The notes: generated by a model from the sequence alone, not told the origin. A stretch of DNA of 54,037 bases from Bacteroidota bacterium (GCA_963169635.1 CAUJDL010000075.1:1-54037), one strand, 5' to 3'; counted from the stretch's first letter, positions 1 to 9,961 are shown. Translations and numbers: made by a program.

Positions 1-14
1 CAAAATTTTTAGAC

Positions 15-845
15 TTATTCTAATTCAAAAAGTTTAGACCAATATTTGCCAGTAATAAAAAAATGATTGCTTGTGCTATCATAAGCAATACCATTCATTA
101 CATCAATTTTTCTATTCAAATCATCAGGGGCATATTTAACTAAAATATCTTCTAAGTTAGCTTCTGCAACTACTTTGCCTGTGTTGGTATCAATTTTTAC
201 AATTTTAAAAGTAGTCCATACATTGGCATAAATAAAACCATTTACAAACTCTAATTCATTAATACTTCCTAATGGACCATATTGGTTACTTACACTTAAA
301 GTTTTTACAATAGCAAATGTTTCTGGGTTTCTGTAATATAAATTATTACTACCATTACCCATAATTATATGTTGTCCATCATTTGTCATTCCCCAGCCTT
401 CGCCTTCATAACTAAACTCTTTGATGAGTTTAAAAGTATTTGCATCGTACACAAAACATTTTTGCTCTTTATAAGTAAGCTGATAAATTTTATTATTTAA
501 AATAGTAATGCCTTCTCCAAAATATTCTTTAGCTAAATTTATTTTCTGTAAATCTTTTCCTGTTTTTACATCTACTTTAGCTAATTTGCTATTACCTGTG
601 TATTCAGTATCTCCAGTTCCTTCGTATAAAAAACCATTGCTCCATTCTAAACCTTCAGTAAAAGCATTTTCATTATGAGGATAAATATTAATAACATGAT
701 ACCTTAACTGTTGTACATCATAAGAAGTTTTGGTTTTATTATTCTCTTCTTGCTGATTGTTTTTACAACTCAGTAAACTCAATGAAAATAAAAAAAATAA
801 AAAATATTTATTCAATGTTTTGCACATCATAATTACATCAATCAA
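15..845 (-). CDS. Glutaminyl-peptide cyclotransferase (glutamine cyclotransferase family), lipoprotein
   Basis: The protein (276 residues from this start) matches the plant/bacterial glutamine cyclotransferase family, a beta-propeller enzyme that converts N-terminal glutamine to pyroglutamate. Family landmarks seen in order are FTEGLEW near residue 63, GEGIT near 110, EGWGMT near 147, NELEF near 196, ANVWTT near 208 and a C-terminal NGIAYD...FITGKYW block. The N-terminus has a hydrophobic run ending in LLSC, so it is probably an envelope lipoprotein. Start codons at 845, 830 and 827 are all possible; the two inner ones give a more typical signal peptide. It lies 13 nt after the stop of the upstream nuclease-like gene, so the two probably share a transcript. 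Function is inferred from the family. Confidence 0.88.
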   Translation of the reverse strand: MIDVIMMCKTLNKYFLFFLFSLSLLSCKNNQQEENNKTKTSYDVQQLRYHVINIYPHNENAFTEGLEWSNGFLYEGTGDTEYTGNSKLAKVDVKTGKDLQKINLAKEYFGEGITILNNKIYQLTYKEQKCFVYDANTFKLIKEFSYEGEGWGMTNDGQHIIMGNGSNNLYYRNPETFAIVKTLSVSNQYGPLGSINELEFVNGFIYANVWTTFKIVKIDTNTGKVVAEANLEDILVKYAPDDLNRKIDVMNGIAYDSTSNHFFITGKYWSKLFELE

Positions 846-858
846 ATCTTACAATCAA

Positions 859-1911
859 TTACATTTTTTTCAAGAAAACTAAATAAGTAGGTAAGTGGTC
901 GCTATAACCTCCTCTATAAGTATTACCATCCCAAGTACGCATAGGATAACCTTTATAGCGTCCTTTATTTTCTGTTAAAAACTCTCTATTAAATATTGCT
1001 TGTTTATAAAAATAAAATCCTTTTTGTTCTGTATCTAACCATGGATAAGAAATAATAATTTGATCGAATAAGCCCCAAGCATCTTGATAAGCTAATGTAC
1101 CAAAACCTTTTTTATACATTGCTGTCCAAGGATTAAATAAACCACCTTTTCTTACATCTTTAATTTTACCTTTAGCATTTAATACTCTTGTAATGCTATT
1201 ATTTATTGGGTCGTCATTTAAGTCGCCCATTACAATTACTTTTTGTTCTCCATCAGCAGCAGCAATACTATCAATATGTTTTTTACAAACAGCTGCAGCA
1301 GCTTCACGTGCTGGTGCACTACGTTCTTCACCACCATAACGACTAGGCCAGTGATTTACATATACATGAATTATTTCTCCATCTAATTCTCCTTTTACCC
1401 AAAGTATATCTCTTGTATAATAAGCATCTTTAGAGCCACCAGGTAATTTTACAAAAAGTGGTTTACTGTCTAATACTTTAAAATATTTTGGATTATAAAG
1501 CATACCAACATCTACACCACGAGCATCTCTACTATCGTAATGTACTATTTGATAATTTCTTTTTACAAGTAATGGATGCTTTACTAAATCTGCTAATACT
1601 GTATCATTTTCTACCTCTGCAACACCAATAATTGCAGCACCATCAGGACTTAAATTTTCTGGTTTATCATCAGTACCAATTCTTGAAAGTACTGTTGCCA
1701 ATTTGCCTACTTTATCCCAGTAAATATTTCCATTATAATTTCTTGGTCCAGAAGGTAAAAACTCTTCATCATTTACACGAGGGTTATCTAATGTATCATA
1801 AAAGTTTTCTAAATTATAAAAAGCAATGATAGAAATTTTATAAGATTTTTGTTGTGCAGAACTGTATAATGCTGCACACATAATTAAAACGAATAGCAGA
1901 TTTTTTTTCAT
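859..1911 (-). CDS. Secreted endonuclease/exonuclease/phosphatase-fold protein
   Basis: This 350-residue protein has a clear signal peptide (residues 1-19, ending before QQK) and the metal-dependent phosphoesterase fold shared by DNase I-like nucleases and phosphatases. The catalytic signature is complete by eye: FYNLEN (metal-side Asn), AEVEN (metal-binding Glu), VNHWPSRYGG (catalytic His), MGDLNDDP (Asp/Asn pair) and the terminal SDHLP Asp-His. It should be exported to the periplasm or outside. The substrate (extracellular DNA, phosphoinositide-like or nucleotide phosphates) cannot be read from the sequence. It is first of a two-gene minus-strand unit with the glutamine cyclotransferase. 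Confidence 0.87.
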   Translation of the reverse strand: MKKNLLFVLIMCAALYSSAQQKSYKISIIAFYNLENFYDTLDNPRVNDEEFLPSGPRNYNGNIYWDKVGKLATVLSRIGTDDKPENLSPDGAAIIGVAEVENDTVLADLVKHPLLVKRNYQIVHYDSRDARGVDVGMLYNPKYFKVLDSKPLFVKLPGGSKDAYYTRDILWVKGELDGEIIHVYVNHWPSRYGGEERSAPAREAAAAVCKKHIDSIAAADGEQKVIVMGDLNDDPINNSITRVLNAKGKIKDVRKGGLFNPWTAMYKKGFGTLAYQDAWGLFDQIIISYPWLDTEQKGFYFYKQAIFNREFLTENKGRYKGYPMRTWDGNTYRGGYSDHLPTYLVFLKKM

Positions 1912-1984
1912 AAATAAATTTTACATTTTACAAACTTATACAAGTATAAGTACATTTTTAATAAGAATTAATTTTTAACATAAA

Positions 1985-3163
1985 CTAAATAGTTGAAGGA
2001 TATAATAAATATGGATTAATTGTTTGCCTCCAACTACTAACATTGGTTATTTGCTCTATTTTTTTTAAGAATAATTGCATCGGTAAATCAATAATTTTTT
2101 CGCTGTTTGCAATACCTAATAACTTATCTAAATGTTGTGCACCTGTTGGATTTACAAGTGTAGGATAATTGCTCCATGCAAAATGATTAGGATGAAAATC
2201 TTTAACAATTTTAATAAAAAGTAAAGCTGTAAACACAGCATGGTAAGTTTGCATGTTTTGTACATGAAAAGCTACACCATTGCAAATTTCATTTTTATAT
2301 TTATTAGTAGTAGGTGTAAACTGTATTGGTTTTAGTATTACCTCATCTTGTAAAGAATTAAATAGTTGGCAAATTTCTGTATGCTTTAAATATGGTGCAC
2401 CAGCAATTGTAAAAGGAGTATCAGTGCCTCTACCTTCACTTAAATTAGTAGCTTCTAATAATCCAAGCCCTGCATATAATAAAGCAGTATTAAAATTTTG
2501 TATTGCAGGAGAAGTGGGTACAAATGCTATTTGCCAATGTGGGTGCAAATTATTTCTGTCCCAATTTTTACAAGTGATAACACTCAACGAAGCATGTATA
2601 TTTTTTACATCATTAAAATATAAAGCCAACTCACCCATAGTACAACTATGGCGTAATGGAATATTATAACGACCAATAAATGAACTACAATTTTCTTCAT
2701 CTAACATTGGACCTTCTGCTAATAATAAATTACCAGATAAAGGATTTGGCCTGTCTAAAATGATGAATGGTTTATGATGTTGCTTACATGCATCTAACAA
2801 ATAAGTCATCGTCCATAAATAAGTATAATATCTACAGCCAATATCTGGAATATCAAATAATACAATATCTATATCTTGTAAATGCTCTGCTGTAGGTTGT
2901 AAAGTTTTATTGTATAAACTGATAATTGGTAGTTGTGTTAAATTATCAATTGCATTATTTATAGCTACTCCATCTGCACCATTTACAAGTAAACCATGTT
3001 CTGGCGAAAAAAGTTTTACAATATTAAAACCATTAGCTAATAAAATTTTTCTAGAAGGAATTAATTGATGGTTAGTTGCTGCATTATTGGTTACAAAACC
3101 TATTCTTCTATTTTTCCAAGTAGGTTGCTGTGTAAGTAAATTATCAATACCAAATAAAAGCAT
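1985..3163 (-). CDS. DUF1343 (NamZ-like exo-beta-N-acetylmuramidase) family protein without signal peptide
   Basis: The 392-residue protein belongs to the DUF1343 family, some members of which are exo-lytic beta-N-acetylmuramidases (NamZ) that release MurNAc from cell-wall fragments. Landmarks are GFVTNNAA near residue 22, FSPEHG near 53, DIPDIGCRYYTYLWTM near 103, DRPNPLSG near 137 and LSEGRGTDTPF near 240. The protein starts directly with the Rossmann-like domain (MLLFGIDNLL) and has no signal peptide or lipobox, whereas relatives I know of are usually exported. A cytoplasmic role in peptidoglycan recycling would fit but is inference. It is transcribed alone, divergent from the DUF6438 lipoprotein gene. 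Confidence 0.85.
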   Translation of the reverse strand: MLLFGIDNLLTQQPTWKNRRIGFVTNNAATNHQLIPSRKILLANGFNIVKLFSPEHGLLVNGADGVAINNAIDNLTQLPIISLYNKTLQPTAEHLQDIDIVLFDIPDIGCRYYTYLWTMTYLLDACKQHHKPFIILDRPNPLSGNLLLAEGPMLDEENCSSFIGRYNIPLRHSCTMGELALYFNDVKNIHASLSVITCKNWDRNNLHPHWQIAFVPTSPAIQNFNTALLYAGLGLLEATNLSEGRGTDTPFTIAGAPYLKHTEICQLFNSLQDEVILKPIQFTPTTNKYKNEICNGVAFHVQNMQTYHAVFTALLFIKIVKDFHPNHFAWSNYPTLVNPTGAQHLDKLLGIANSEKIIDLPMQLFLKKIEQITNVSSWRQTINPYLLYPSTI

Positions 3164-3255
3164 AATTTTTAAAACTAATTAGCTAAAGTAAAGCTATTTA
3201 TCTGTTAGAATAATATCTTTATAAAAATTTATTCCATAGCCTGAAAATATTTATT

Positions 3256-3759
3256 ATGAAACTACAACAATCGTTATTCAAAAATATTATTATCATTAGT
3301 TTAATGTTTTTTACTGTTAGTTGTGCAAGTACTAAAAATCAAATAACAGGTTTTGAAAAATTTGTTTATCACTCAACCAGATGTTTTGGTACATGCCCAA
3401 GTTTATCTTTAGAAGTTAATGCAGATAAAACTGCAAGAGTACAAAGACAATTTTTTGAATCTAGAGGCAAAGAACAAGCAGAAAATTCTGGCAGCTTTCA
3501 AGGTACATTAACTAACAAACAATTTAATATATTAATGAAAGCTATAAAAGCAAGTAATTATGAAAGCTTAAAATTTCCTGATATAGATTGTTGCGATGCA
3601 CCTATTGTTACAATAATTGTATATGCTAATGGTAAAAAAACATATTTAAAATCTATGATGCCACCACAAGAGGCAAGTGAACTAATTTTATTTTTACAAG
3701 ATTATACCAGCAAAATTCAATTACCTACAACTACCGAAAAATTTGAAATTGAACAATAG
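3256..3759 (+). CDS. DUF6438-type lipoprotein
   Basis: A 167-residue predicted lipoprotein: a hydrophobic segment ends at the lipobox VSC (Cys at about residue 23), followed by a short linker. The mature part carries the motif YHSTRCFGTCPSLSLEV, the hallmark of DUF6438, a Bacteroidota-rich domain of unknown function whose two close cysteines probably form a disulfide. A second CC pair near residue 115 (DIDCCDAP) is also conserved-looking. No enzymatic motif is visible. It is probably envelope-anchored. The gene stands between a divergent DUF1343 gene and a membrane protein 67 nt downstream. Confidence 0.72.
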   Translation: MKLQQSLFKNIIIISLMFFTVSCASTKNQITGFEKFVYHSTRCFGTCPSLSLEVNADKTARVQRQFFESRGKEQAENSGSFQGTLTNKQFNILMKAIKASNYESLKFPDIDCCDAPIVTIIVYANGKKTYLKSMMPPQEASELILFLQDYTSKIQLPTTTEKFEIEQ

Positions 3760-3826
3760 TAGATAGATTGTATAAATAATACTTGCATACTTTTTTATTT
3801 TGCTTATTTTGCTTTAAATTTTTCAC

Positions 3827-5058
3827 TTGTATTATTTACTATTCATATTTTATCTTGCTACATTTAGTTTTATTATTACAAGAATTAAGTTTTTTACCCA
3901 TACAGGTATCAACAAAAAAATACTTGTAGGCTTATTTATTTTAAAAGTTTGTGCAGGGCTTGGATATGCTATGTTTTATTTGCTTCCTGCTTATCATACA
4001 AACAGTGATAGTTTTAGATATTTTAATTATAGCCTTGCAGAAACAGATGTATTATTAAGCAATCCTATGTTTTTTTTAAAAGATTTATTTAATTATGGTT
4101 ACAACGATATTGGCAATGTATTTATAGGTTATAATTCTTACTGGAACGATTTAAAAACAAATATCATTATTAAGCTATTAGCTATATGCAATATTTTTCT
4201 TTTAAAAATTATTTTATCAATATTATCTTTTTTAAATTTTTATTTTTCTTTGGGTTAATAGGTTTTTATAGGGTAATGAAAGCTACATTTAATACAAAAA
4301 GTTTATGGCTATTAATACCCATTTTTTGTATTCCTTCTTTTTTGTTTTGGAGTAGTGGTATTCATAGAGATGGTTTAATATTTTCTATTACAGGGTTAAT
4401 ATTTTATTTCTTTTATCAATCATTACAAAGTGGTTTTACTTTAAGAAAAAATATACTAATGCTATTGTTACTACTACTACTTTTTAGTTTAAGAAACTAT
4501 GTTTGTTTAGCATTAGTGATGGCATTATTTACATGGTTTTTATCTATTAAGTTTAAAAAAATTTTACCTACGTTTATTTTAATTTATGGTATAGCATTGT
4601 TGCTGTTTTTTTTATCACCCTTTATTCATGTAGCATTAAACTTACCTGCATACATTGCTAATAAGCAACATGAGTTTATGCAGTTAAGTGGTGGTAGCGA
4701 AATAAGTGTACCAATTTTACAACCTAATTTTTTAGGCTTTATTAAATATTTTCCTTTTGCATTTGATATGGCATTTTTAAGGCCACATATCACTGAATTT
4801 AAAAATGTAGGTTATATACCTGCTATTATAGAAAATATTTTGTTGGTTATTTTCATTGTTTTATTTTTTGTATATAGAGATAAGCAACAAAAAATTCATC
4901 CCTTATTTTATGCCTGTATTTTCTTTGCTATTTCATTATTATTTATTGCAGGATTTACAGTAACTTTTTCAGGAGCAATTGTTCGTTATAAAAGTTTTGT
5001 TTTACCATTTTTAATTACTCCATTATTAGCAATCATGCGTTTTAAAACCAAAAATTAG
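3827..5058 (+). pseudogene. Multi-span membrane protein (EpsG/glycosyltransferase-like), split by a -1-type frameshift
   Basis: Two overlapping frames make one protein. The first (3827-4258, TTG start) gives a hydrophobic N-terminal half containing HTNSDSFRYFNYS; the second (open from before 4186 to 5058) continues with FYRVMK, FWSSGIHRDGLIF and many membrane segments. Reading the first frame to 4198 and the second from there joins CNIF to SFKNYFINIIFF smoothly and gives about 410 residues. The break is at the run of five T at 4194-4198; one extra T restores a single frame. The gene resembles Bacteroidota polytopic proteins near polysaccharide or glycosyltransferase functions, but I cannot name a reaction. 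It may be a true pseudogene, a homopolymer sequencing error, or less likely programmed frameshifting. Confidence 0.7.
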
Positions 5059-5196
5059 GGTTACCAAACAATATATTATAAATAAATATATATACATTTA
5101 TTTTTGAGTAAAATGTAGAAAAATGAAGATTTCTAAAAAAAATAATTCATTTTTATGATAAAATATCCAATATTTGCACTTATAAAACTCAAAAAT

Positions 5197-7386
5197 ATGT
5201 CAATTAGGTTTTCTTTAATCAATTCAATCTTAAATAAAGAAGAGCAAAAATCAGTAACTTCTCCAAAGGCAACAGCCATTTTTGGCGAAAATGTATTTAC
5301 CTTAAAAACTGCCAGAGAATATTTAAGTGATGATATGTATAAAAGCCTTTGTGGTAGTATAAAAAGTGGTAAAAAAATTGACAGAAATGCAGCAAACCAA
5401 ATAGCTATTGGATTAAAAGCTTGGGCAGAAAGTAAAGGAGTAACACATTATACGCATTGGTTTCAGCCATTAACAGGCACAACAGCAGAAAAACATGATT
5501 CATTTTTTACTTTAAAAAGTGATGGCACACCAATTGAAGAATTTGATGGTGCTACATTAGTACAACAAGAGCCAGATGCTTCATCTTTTCCTAATGGAGG
5601 ATTAAGAACAACTTTTGAAGCAAGAGGTTATACAGCATGGGACCCTTCTTCTCCTGCATTTATTATGGAAATTGGTGGAAGCAATACTTTATGTATTCCT
5701 ACAATTTTTATTTCTTACACAGGCGAATCTTTAGATTATAAAGCACCACTTTTAAAAGCTTTAGATGCATTAAATAAAAGTGCTGTAGATGTTTGTAATT
5801 ATTTTGATAAAAATATTACCAGAGTTACTGCAACTTTAGGTTGGGAGCAAGAATATTTTATTATAGATGAAGGTTTAGCTAATGCAAGACCAGATATTAT
5901 ACAATGTGGCAGAACTGTTTTTGGTGCTTCTCCTGCTAAAGGACAACAATTAGAAGATCATTATTTTGGCTCAATACCAGAAAGAGTTTTAGCTTTTATG
6001 AAAGACTTTGAAGTAGAAGCATATAAATTAGGTATTCCTTTAAGAACAAGACATAATGAAGTAGCACCAGGACAATTTGAGTGTGCACCAATTTTTGAAG
6101 AAGTAAGTATTGCTGTAGATCATAATACTTTATTAATGGATGTAATGGAAAGAGTTTCTTACAGACATAATTTAAGAGTATTACTTCACGAAAAACCTTT
6201 TGCAGGAATTAATGGTAGTGGTAAACATAATAATTGGAGTATGAGTACAGATACAGGAATTAATTTATTAGCTCCTGGCAAAACACCAAAAACCAATTTA
6301 ATGTTTCTTACATTTTTTATTAATGCCATTAAAGCTGTACACGATTATGCAGATTTATTAAGAGCTGCTATTGCCAATGCAGGTAATGAGCATAGATTAG
6401 GAGCAAGTGAAGCACCACCAGCTATTGTTTCTGTTTTTATAGGAGAATATTTAAATAAAGTTTTAGACGAAATAGAAGCTCGTGTTGGAGAAAAATTTGA
6501 TGAACAAGATGAAGCTATTTTAAAATTAGATATTCATAAAAGTATTCCAGAATTATTATTAGATAATACAGATAGAAATAGAACATCGCCTTTTGCTTTT
6601 ACAGGAAATAAATTTGAGTTTCGTGCTGTTGGTGCTAGTGCTACTTGTGCAAATGCTATGACAGTTTTAAATACTATTATGGCCGAAACCTTAGCTAACT
6701 TTAAAGTTGATGTAGATAAATTTATTGAAAAAGGAGAGAAGAAAGAAATTGCTATTATGCAAACACTTCAAAAATATATTACTGAAAGTAAAAAAATATT
6801 ATTTGATGGAGATGGTTATAGCGAAGCTTGGCATCATGAAGCAGAAAGAAGAGGGCTAACTAATATACCAACTGCTCCTCTTGCTTTAGATGCTATGGTA
6901 GATAAAAAAACATTGCACTTATTTAAGAAAAATAATGTTTTTACTCATTCTGAATTAGAAGCAAGACACGAAATAGAATTAGAAAAGTATATTAAGAAAA
7001 TACAAATAGAAGCAAGAGTAATGGGAGATTTAGCTTTAAACCATATTATTCCTGCTGCTATTAATTATCAAAATAAATTATTAACGAATATTAATGGCTT
7101 AAAAACTTTAGGTTTTAAAGAAGCTGATTATGCTGGACAATTAGCAATTTTAAAAGATGTAAGCAAACATTTACAATTTATTTACGAACAAACTAATGCT
7201 TTAGTAGAAGCTAGAAAAATTGTTAATAAAATTGAAGATACTCGTACAAAAGCTATTGCATATTGTAGCCAAGTAAAAGAAACTTACTTTAATAAATTAC
7301 GCTATCATGTAGATAAATTAGAACGTTTAGTAAATGATGATGATTGGACTTTGCCTAAGTACAGAGAGTTATTATTTTTAAAATAA
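5197..7386 (+). CDS. glnN: Glutamine synthetase type III
   Basis: This is the large type III glutamine synthetase, which makes glutamine from glutamate, ammonia and ATP in the cytoplasm. From the chosen ATG the protein has 729 residues, the usual size for GSIII. Family landmarks are THWFQPLTG near 90, GGLRTTFEARGYTAWDP, GWEQEYF (metal-ligand glutamate), RHNEVAPGQFE, INGSGKHNNWSMST and AGNEHRLGASEAPPAIVSVF. An upstream in-frame ATG at 5155 would add 14 residues, but a near-consensus -7 box (AATATTTG, 5170-5177) lies in that stretch, so 5197 is preferred. The gene stands alone, and converges on a minus-strand gene ending only 4 nt beyond its stop. Confidence 0.96.
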   Translation: MSIRFSLINSILNKEEQKSVTSPKATAIFGENVFTLKTAREYLSDDMYKSLCGSIKSGKKIDRNAANQIAIGLKAWAESKGVTHYTHWFQPLTGTTAEKHDSFFTLKSDGTPIEEFDGATLVQQEPDASSFPNGGLRTTFEARGYTAWDPSSPAFIMEIGGSNTLCIPTIFISYTGESLDYKAPLLKALDALNKSAVDVCNYFDKNITRVTATLGWEQEYFIIDEGLANARPDIIQCGRTVFGASPAKGQQLEDHYFGSIPERVLAFMKDFEVEAYKLGIPLRTRHNEVAPGQFECAPIFEEVSIAVDHNTLLMDVMERVSYRHNLRVLLHEKPFAGINGSGKHNNWSMSTDTGINLLAPGKTPKTNLMFLTFFINAIKAVHDYADLLRAAIANAGNEHRLGASEAPPAIVSVFIGEYLNKVLDEIEARVGEKFDEQDEAILKLDIHKSIPELLLDNTDRNRTSPFAFTGNKFEFRAVGASATCANAMTVLNTIMAETLANFKVDVDKFIEKGEKKEIAIMQTLQKYITESKKILFDGDGYSEAWHHEAERRGLTNIPTAPLALDAMVDKKTLHLFKKNNVFTHSELEARHEIELEKYIKKIQIEARVMGDLALNHIIPAAINYQNKLLTNINGLKTLGFKEADYAGQLAILKDVSKHLQFIYEQTNALVEARKIVNKIEDTRTKAIAYCSQVKETYFNKLRYHVDKLERLVNDDDWTLPKYRELLFLK

Positions 7387-7390
7387 ACAA

Positions 7391-8365
7391 TTACTTATAA
7401 ATAAATTGTAGCTCTAAAAGATAATTGTTTTTACTAGCTTCTAACAATACAAGGTTTAATGTTTTAGGATGTGGTTTTTCTATATCATCAAACTTTAGAA
7501 AAACCACTTCTCTTAATGTATTTTTATTAGGTATAGGTAAGTAATAAACATAATGTTCGTTGAGGCTTACCCTAATATTGGTTAATGCAATTTCAAATTC
7601 TTTATTAGCATCTGGCAAATATTTAAAGCCTTGTTTTGTATAAACAATTTTGAGAGAGTCTTTACTTCTACGTGTTCCTGTACAAACAAATGGTGGTATT
7701 TGTCCTAAACATTCTTCTTGATATTTATTTCTTTGAAAGGTTTTCATTTGTGCTTTTAATGCACTGGCAAACATAAAACTACTGATAGGTTCATTTTGTG
7801 CAAGCTTATAATAGAAAGGAGGTTTGCCACCCTTTACTCTTAAAATAATAGAAAATGTACTATCAGTATCTGTATTAAATTTATACAGCTCTACAAAAAT
7901 ATTAAATAAGAAAAAGCCATTGTTTTGTGTATAAGCAATTTTAGTTTGTCTAAACCAATCAGTATTTTTATTACCATCTAAACTTTTAAATAAAACATTG
8001 CCACCAAAAGCTTCTGCAATTTGGTTACTTAAATTTATATAAACACCTTCTGCAATTTCCATATTATTATAACTGCCAAAATAATATGCTGCTGTTGGTA
8101 CAGAGTCTATAATTATTCTGCCATAAACTGCACCATTAAGTTTTATTTTATTATAATAAGAAGTAAAGTCTGTGAAAATAGAATCTTTACCAGTAGAGGG
8201 TTTATCTGTTATTTCTTTAAAAAAATTAGGAGCACTATTAACAAGTTTTACAAAATTTTTTGCAAAAGTATTTCTCTTTTGTTTGGGTGTACGAACATTA
8301 AAATCCTGTGCATTACAAAGAATAATAAAAAAGCAAGCTATAAATGCAACAAAGATTTTTATCAT
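7391..8365 (-). CDS. Secreted protein of unknown function
   Basis: I do not recognise this 324-residue protein. It begins with a clear signal peptide (MIKIFVAFIACFFIILCNA, cleavage before QDF) and has no other membrane segment, so it should be periplasmic or secreted. The interior is rich in beta-strand-like alternating patterns, and two cysteines in the middle (ECLGQIPPFVCTG) could form a disulfide. Nothing resembles a catalytic motif. It reads like one of the many secreted family-specific proteins of Chitinophagaceae. Gene reality is supported by length, signal peptide and tight convergent packing against glnN. Confidence 0.7.
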   Translation of the reverse strand: MIKIFVAFIACFFIILCNAQDFNVRTPKQKRNTFAKNFVKLVNSAPNFFKEITDKPSTGKDSIFTDFTSYYNKIKLNGAVYGRIIIDSVPTAAYYFGSYNNMEIAEGVYINLSNQIAEAFGGNVLFKSLDGNKNTDWFRQTKIAYTQNNGFFLFNIFVELYKFNTDTDSTFSIILRVKGGKPPFYYKLAQNEPISSFMFASALKAQMKTFQRNKYQEECLGQIPPFVCTGTRRSKDSLKIVYTKQGFKYLPDANKEFEIALTNIRVSLNEHYVYYLPIPNKNTLREVVFLKFDDIEKPHPKTLNLVLLEASKNNYLLELQFIYK

Positions 8366-8469
8366 AAAATTTAATCTATATTTCTATTAGTTTACTTATT
8401 TATTAAACGATATAAAATATTCAATTGGTATATATTTTACTTAAAAATACTATTGAAAATAATGATTTT

Positions 8470-9519
8470 TTAGAAACTAATTGCTTTTATAAAATCACTT
8501 ACTAAAAAACTAATGAGTTTTCCTGTAGTAATATTAGTTCTTCCATCACTTAGTTGTGTAGCACCTTCGCAAATATGTAAGTAAGCAGGTTTGCTTTGTA
8601 TGGTAGCATAATGTATAAATTGTCTTGCATGATTAGCAGTTAGTCCAACAGGCGATGTAGCACTGCTTAAAGTATTTTCTATACTATCCAAATCTAATTC
8701 AATACCAGTTAAAGTATCTTCTGTAAAATCTGTTGCATGAAAAACTGCTTGTAAAAAATTTTTCTTTTCATGAATAAAAATATCTTCGTAAGTAATGCAA
8801 TCAGTAAAAGGATTATTTACAATATCCATCCAAACATTTTGTTGTAAATAATTTTCGTGAATGCCTACCATACAATATTTTTCTAAATAACCATCTTCTT
8901 CTGCATATCTAAAACCATTGCCACTATGTCTGCCTTCCATTGGTCTATAATCTGTATGAGCATCTAAATTTATAGCATTGATTTGTGCAAGAGGTATTAC
9001 ACTTGCTTTGTACCAACCTTTAGCAGCACCTTTAATACATGGATAAGCATTATTATGCCCACCACCAATTACAATAGGCATTTTTCTATTTTGAGTAATA
9101 AGGTGCATTAACTGCTCTACTTGAGTATCTATTGTATTTACAGCATGGCGATAAGCAATAATTTTTTCTTCTGCATTATCTGCATTAGCTTCAATAATAG
9201 TAGCTAAAGAAGTAAAATCAAAATGGCCTAATAATAAAATATCTGAGCCATCTAAAAAATCGTTGCTTTGTATATTTAAGAAAGATTGTAAAAAAGGAAG
9301 CCATGCACTTGCAGCACCTCCAATACCATTATTAGCTTTTACACCAATATCTTCTGGAATACCTAATAGTACAAATTTTATAGAAGGTTGTTGTAATGCT
9401 TCTTCTAAATTAGAGCCAGGAGATATGCAACGAATTCTTTCGCCCAACTTTGTTTCAAACTTTCTAATATGTGTAAGCGATAAAATATCTTGTTTAGAAT
9501 AAAAATTAAAGTATTTCAT
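8470..9519 (-). CDS. Ureohydrolase (arginase/agmatinase/formimidoylglutamase) family protein
   Basis: The 349-residue protein carries the full binuclear manganese site of the ureohydrolase superfamily: GGGHNNAYP (His155), NLDAHTD (Asp186, His188, Asp190) and GIELDLDSIE (Asp276, Asp278). These enzymes hydrolyse guanidino or formimino groups, releasing urea or formamide. The substrate cannot be fixed from the motifs; Bacteroidota proteins of this length are often annotated formimidoylglutamase, but no histidine-degradation genes are nearby. It is the third gene of a minus-strand unit after trxB and folB (62 nt gap), so it may be co-expressed with redox and folate functions. Confidence 0.86.
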   Translation of the reverse strand: MKYFNFYSKQDILSLTHIRKFETKLGERIRCISPGSNLEEALQQPSIKFVLLGIPEDIGVKANNGIGGAASAWLPFLQSFLNIQSNDFLDGSDILLLGHFDFTSLATIIEANADNAEEKIIAYRHAVNTIDTQVEQLMHLITQNRKMPIVIGGGHNNAYPCIKGAAKGWYKASVIPLAQINAINLDAHTDYRPMEGRHSGNGFRYAEEDGYLEKYCMVGIHENYLQQNVWMDIVNNPFTDCITYEDIFIHEKKNFLQAVFHATDFTEDTLTGIELDLDSIENTLSSATSPVGLTANHARQFIHYATIQSKPAYLHICEGATQLSDGRTNITTGKLISFLVSDFIKAISF

Positions 9520-9581
9520 GCAGTTAGTTTTTTAGATGAAGTTTAATTACTTGGTATCATATTTATTAAGGGTGCTTAAAG

Positions 9582-9938
9582 TTAGCTTCTTTTTAATTCA
9601 AATTGCACACTTACACTACCTTGAATAGTAGTTATTGGTGGGTGTACTTTTTGAATATTGACCAAAACCATATCTACCAATAAAAAATTTTGTAAAATAA
9701 GGTTACAAATATCTTGAGCTAAAGTTTCTAATAGAGGAGTAGGTACTTGCATTCTTTGTGCTACCAAAGTATAAACATCTGCATAATTAGTACATTGCTG
9801 AATATCTGTAATAGCAGCAGCTACAGCATGTTGCTGTAAGGTAATATTTACTACATAATCATTGCCTAAAATCTTTTCTTCTTCTAACAAACCATGATAA
9901 GCGTAAAATAATAAATTATGTAATTGTATGGTAAGCAA
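9582..9938 (-). CDS. folB: Dihydroneopterin aldolase
   Basis: FolB cleaves 7,8-dihydroneopterin to 6-hydroxymethyl-7,8-dihydropterin in tetrahydrofolate synthesis. The 118-residue protein has the standard length and the family signatures: FYAYHGLLEEEKILGNDYVV near the N-terminus (including the conserved Tyr and Glu of the pterin site), CTNYADVYTLV in the middle, PTPLLETLAQDIC, and VNIQKVHPPI with the conserved catalytic-region Lys. It lies 23 nt after trxB on the same strand and is probably transcribed from the trxB promoter. Confidence 0.93.
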   Translation of the reverse strand: MLTIQLHNLLFYAYHGLLEEEKILGNDYVVNITLQQHAVAAAITDIQQCTNYADVYTLVAQRMQVPTPLLETLAQDICNLILQNFLLVDMVLVNIQKVHPPITTIQGSVSVQFELKRS

Positions 9939-9961
9939 ATGAAAGTTTTAAAAGTTGATAA

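Noticed and set aside
2280..2669. Plus-strand frame of 129 codons inside the DUF1343 gene
   Set aside because: It is antisense to a well-conserved gene with recognised motifs; Cys/Ser-rich composition indicates a shadow frame.
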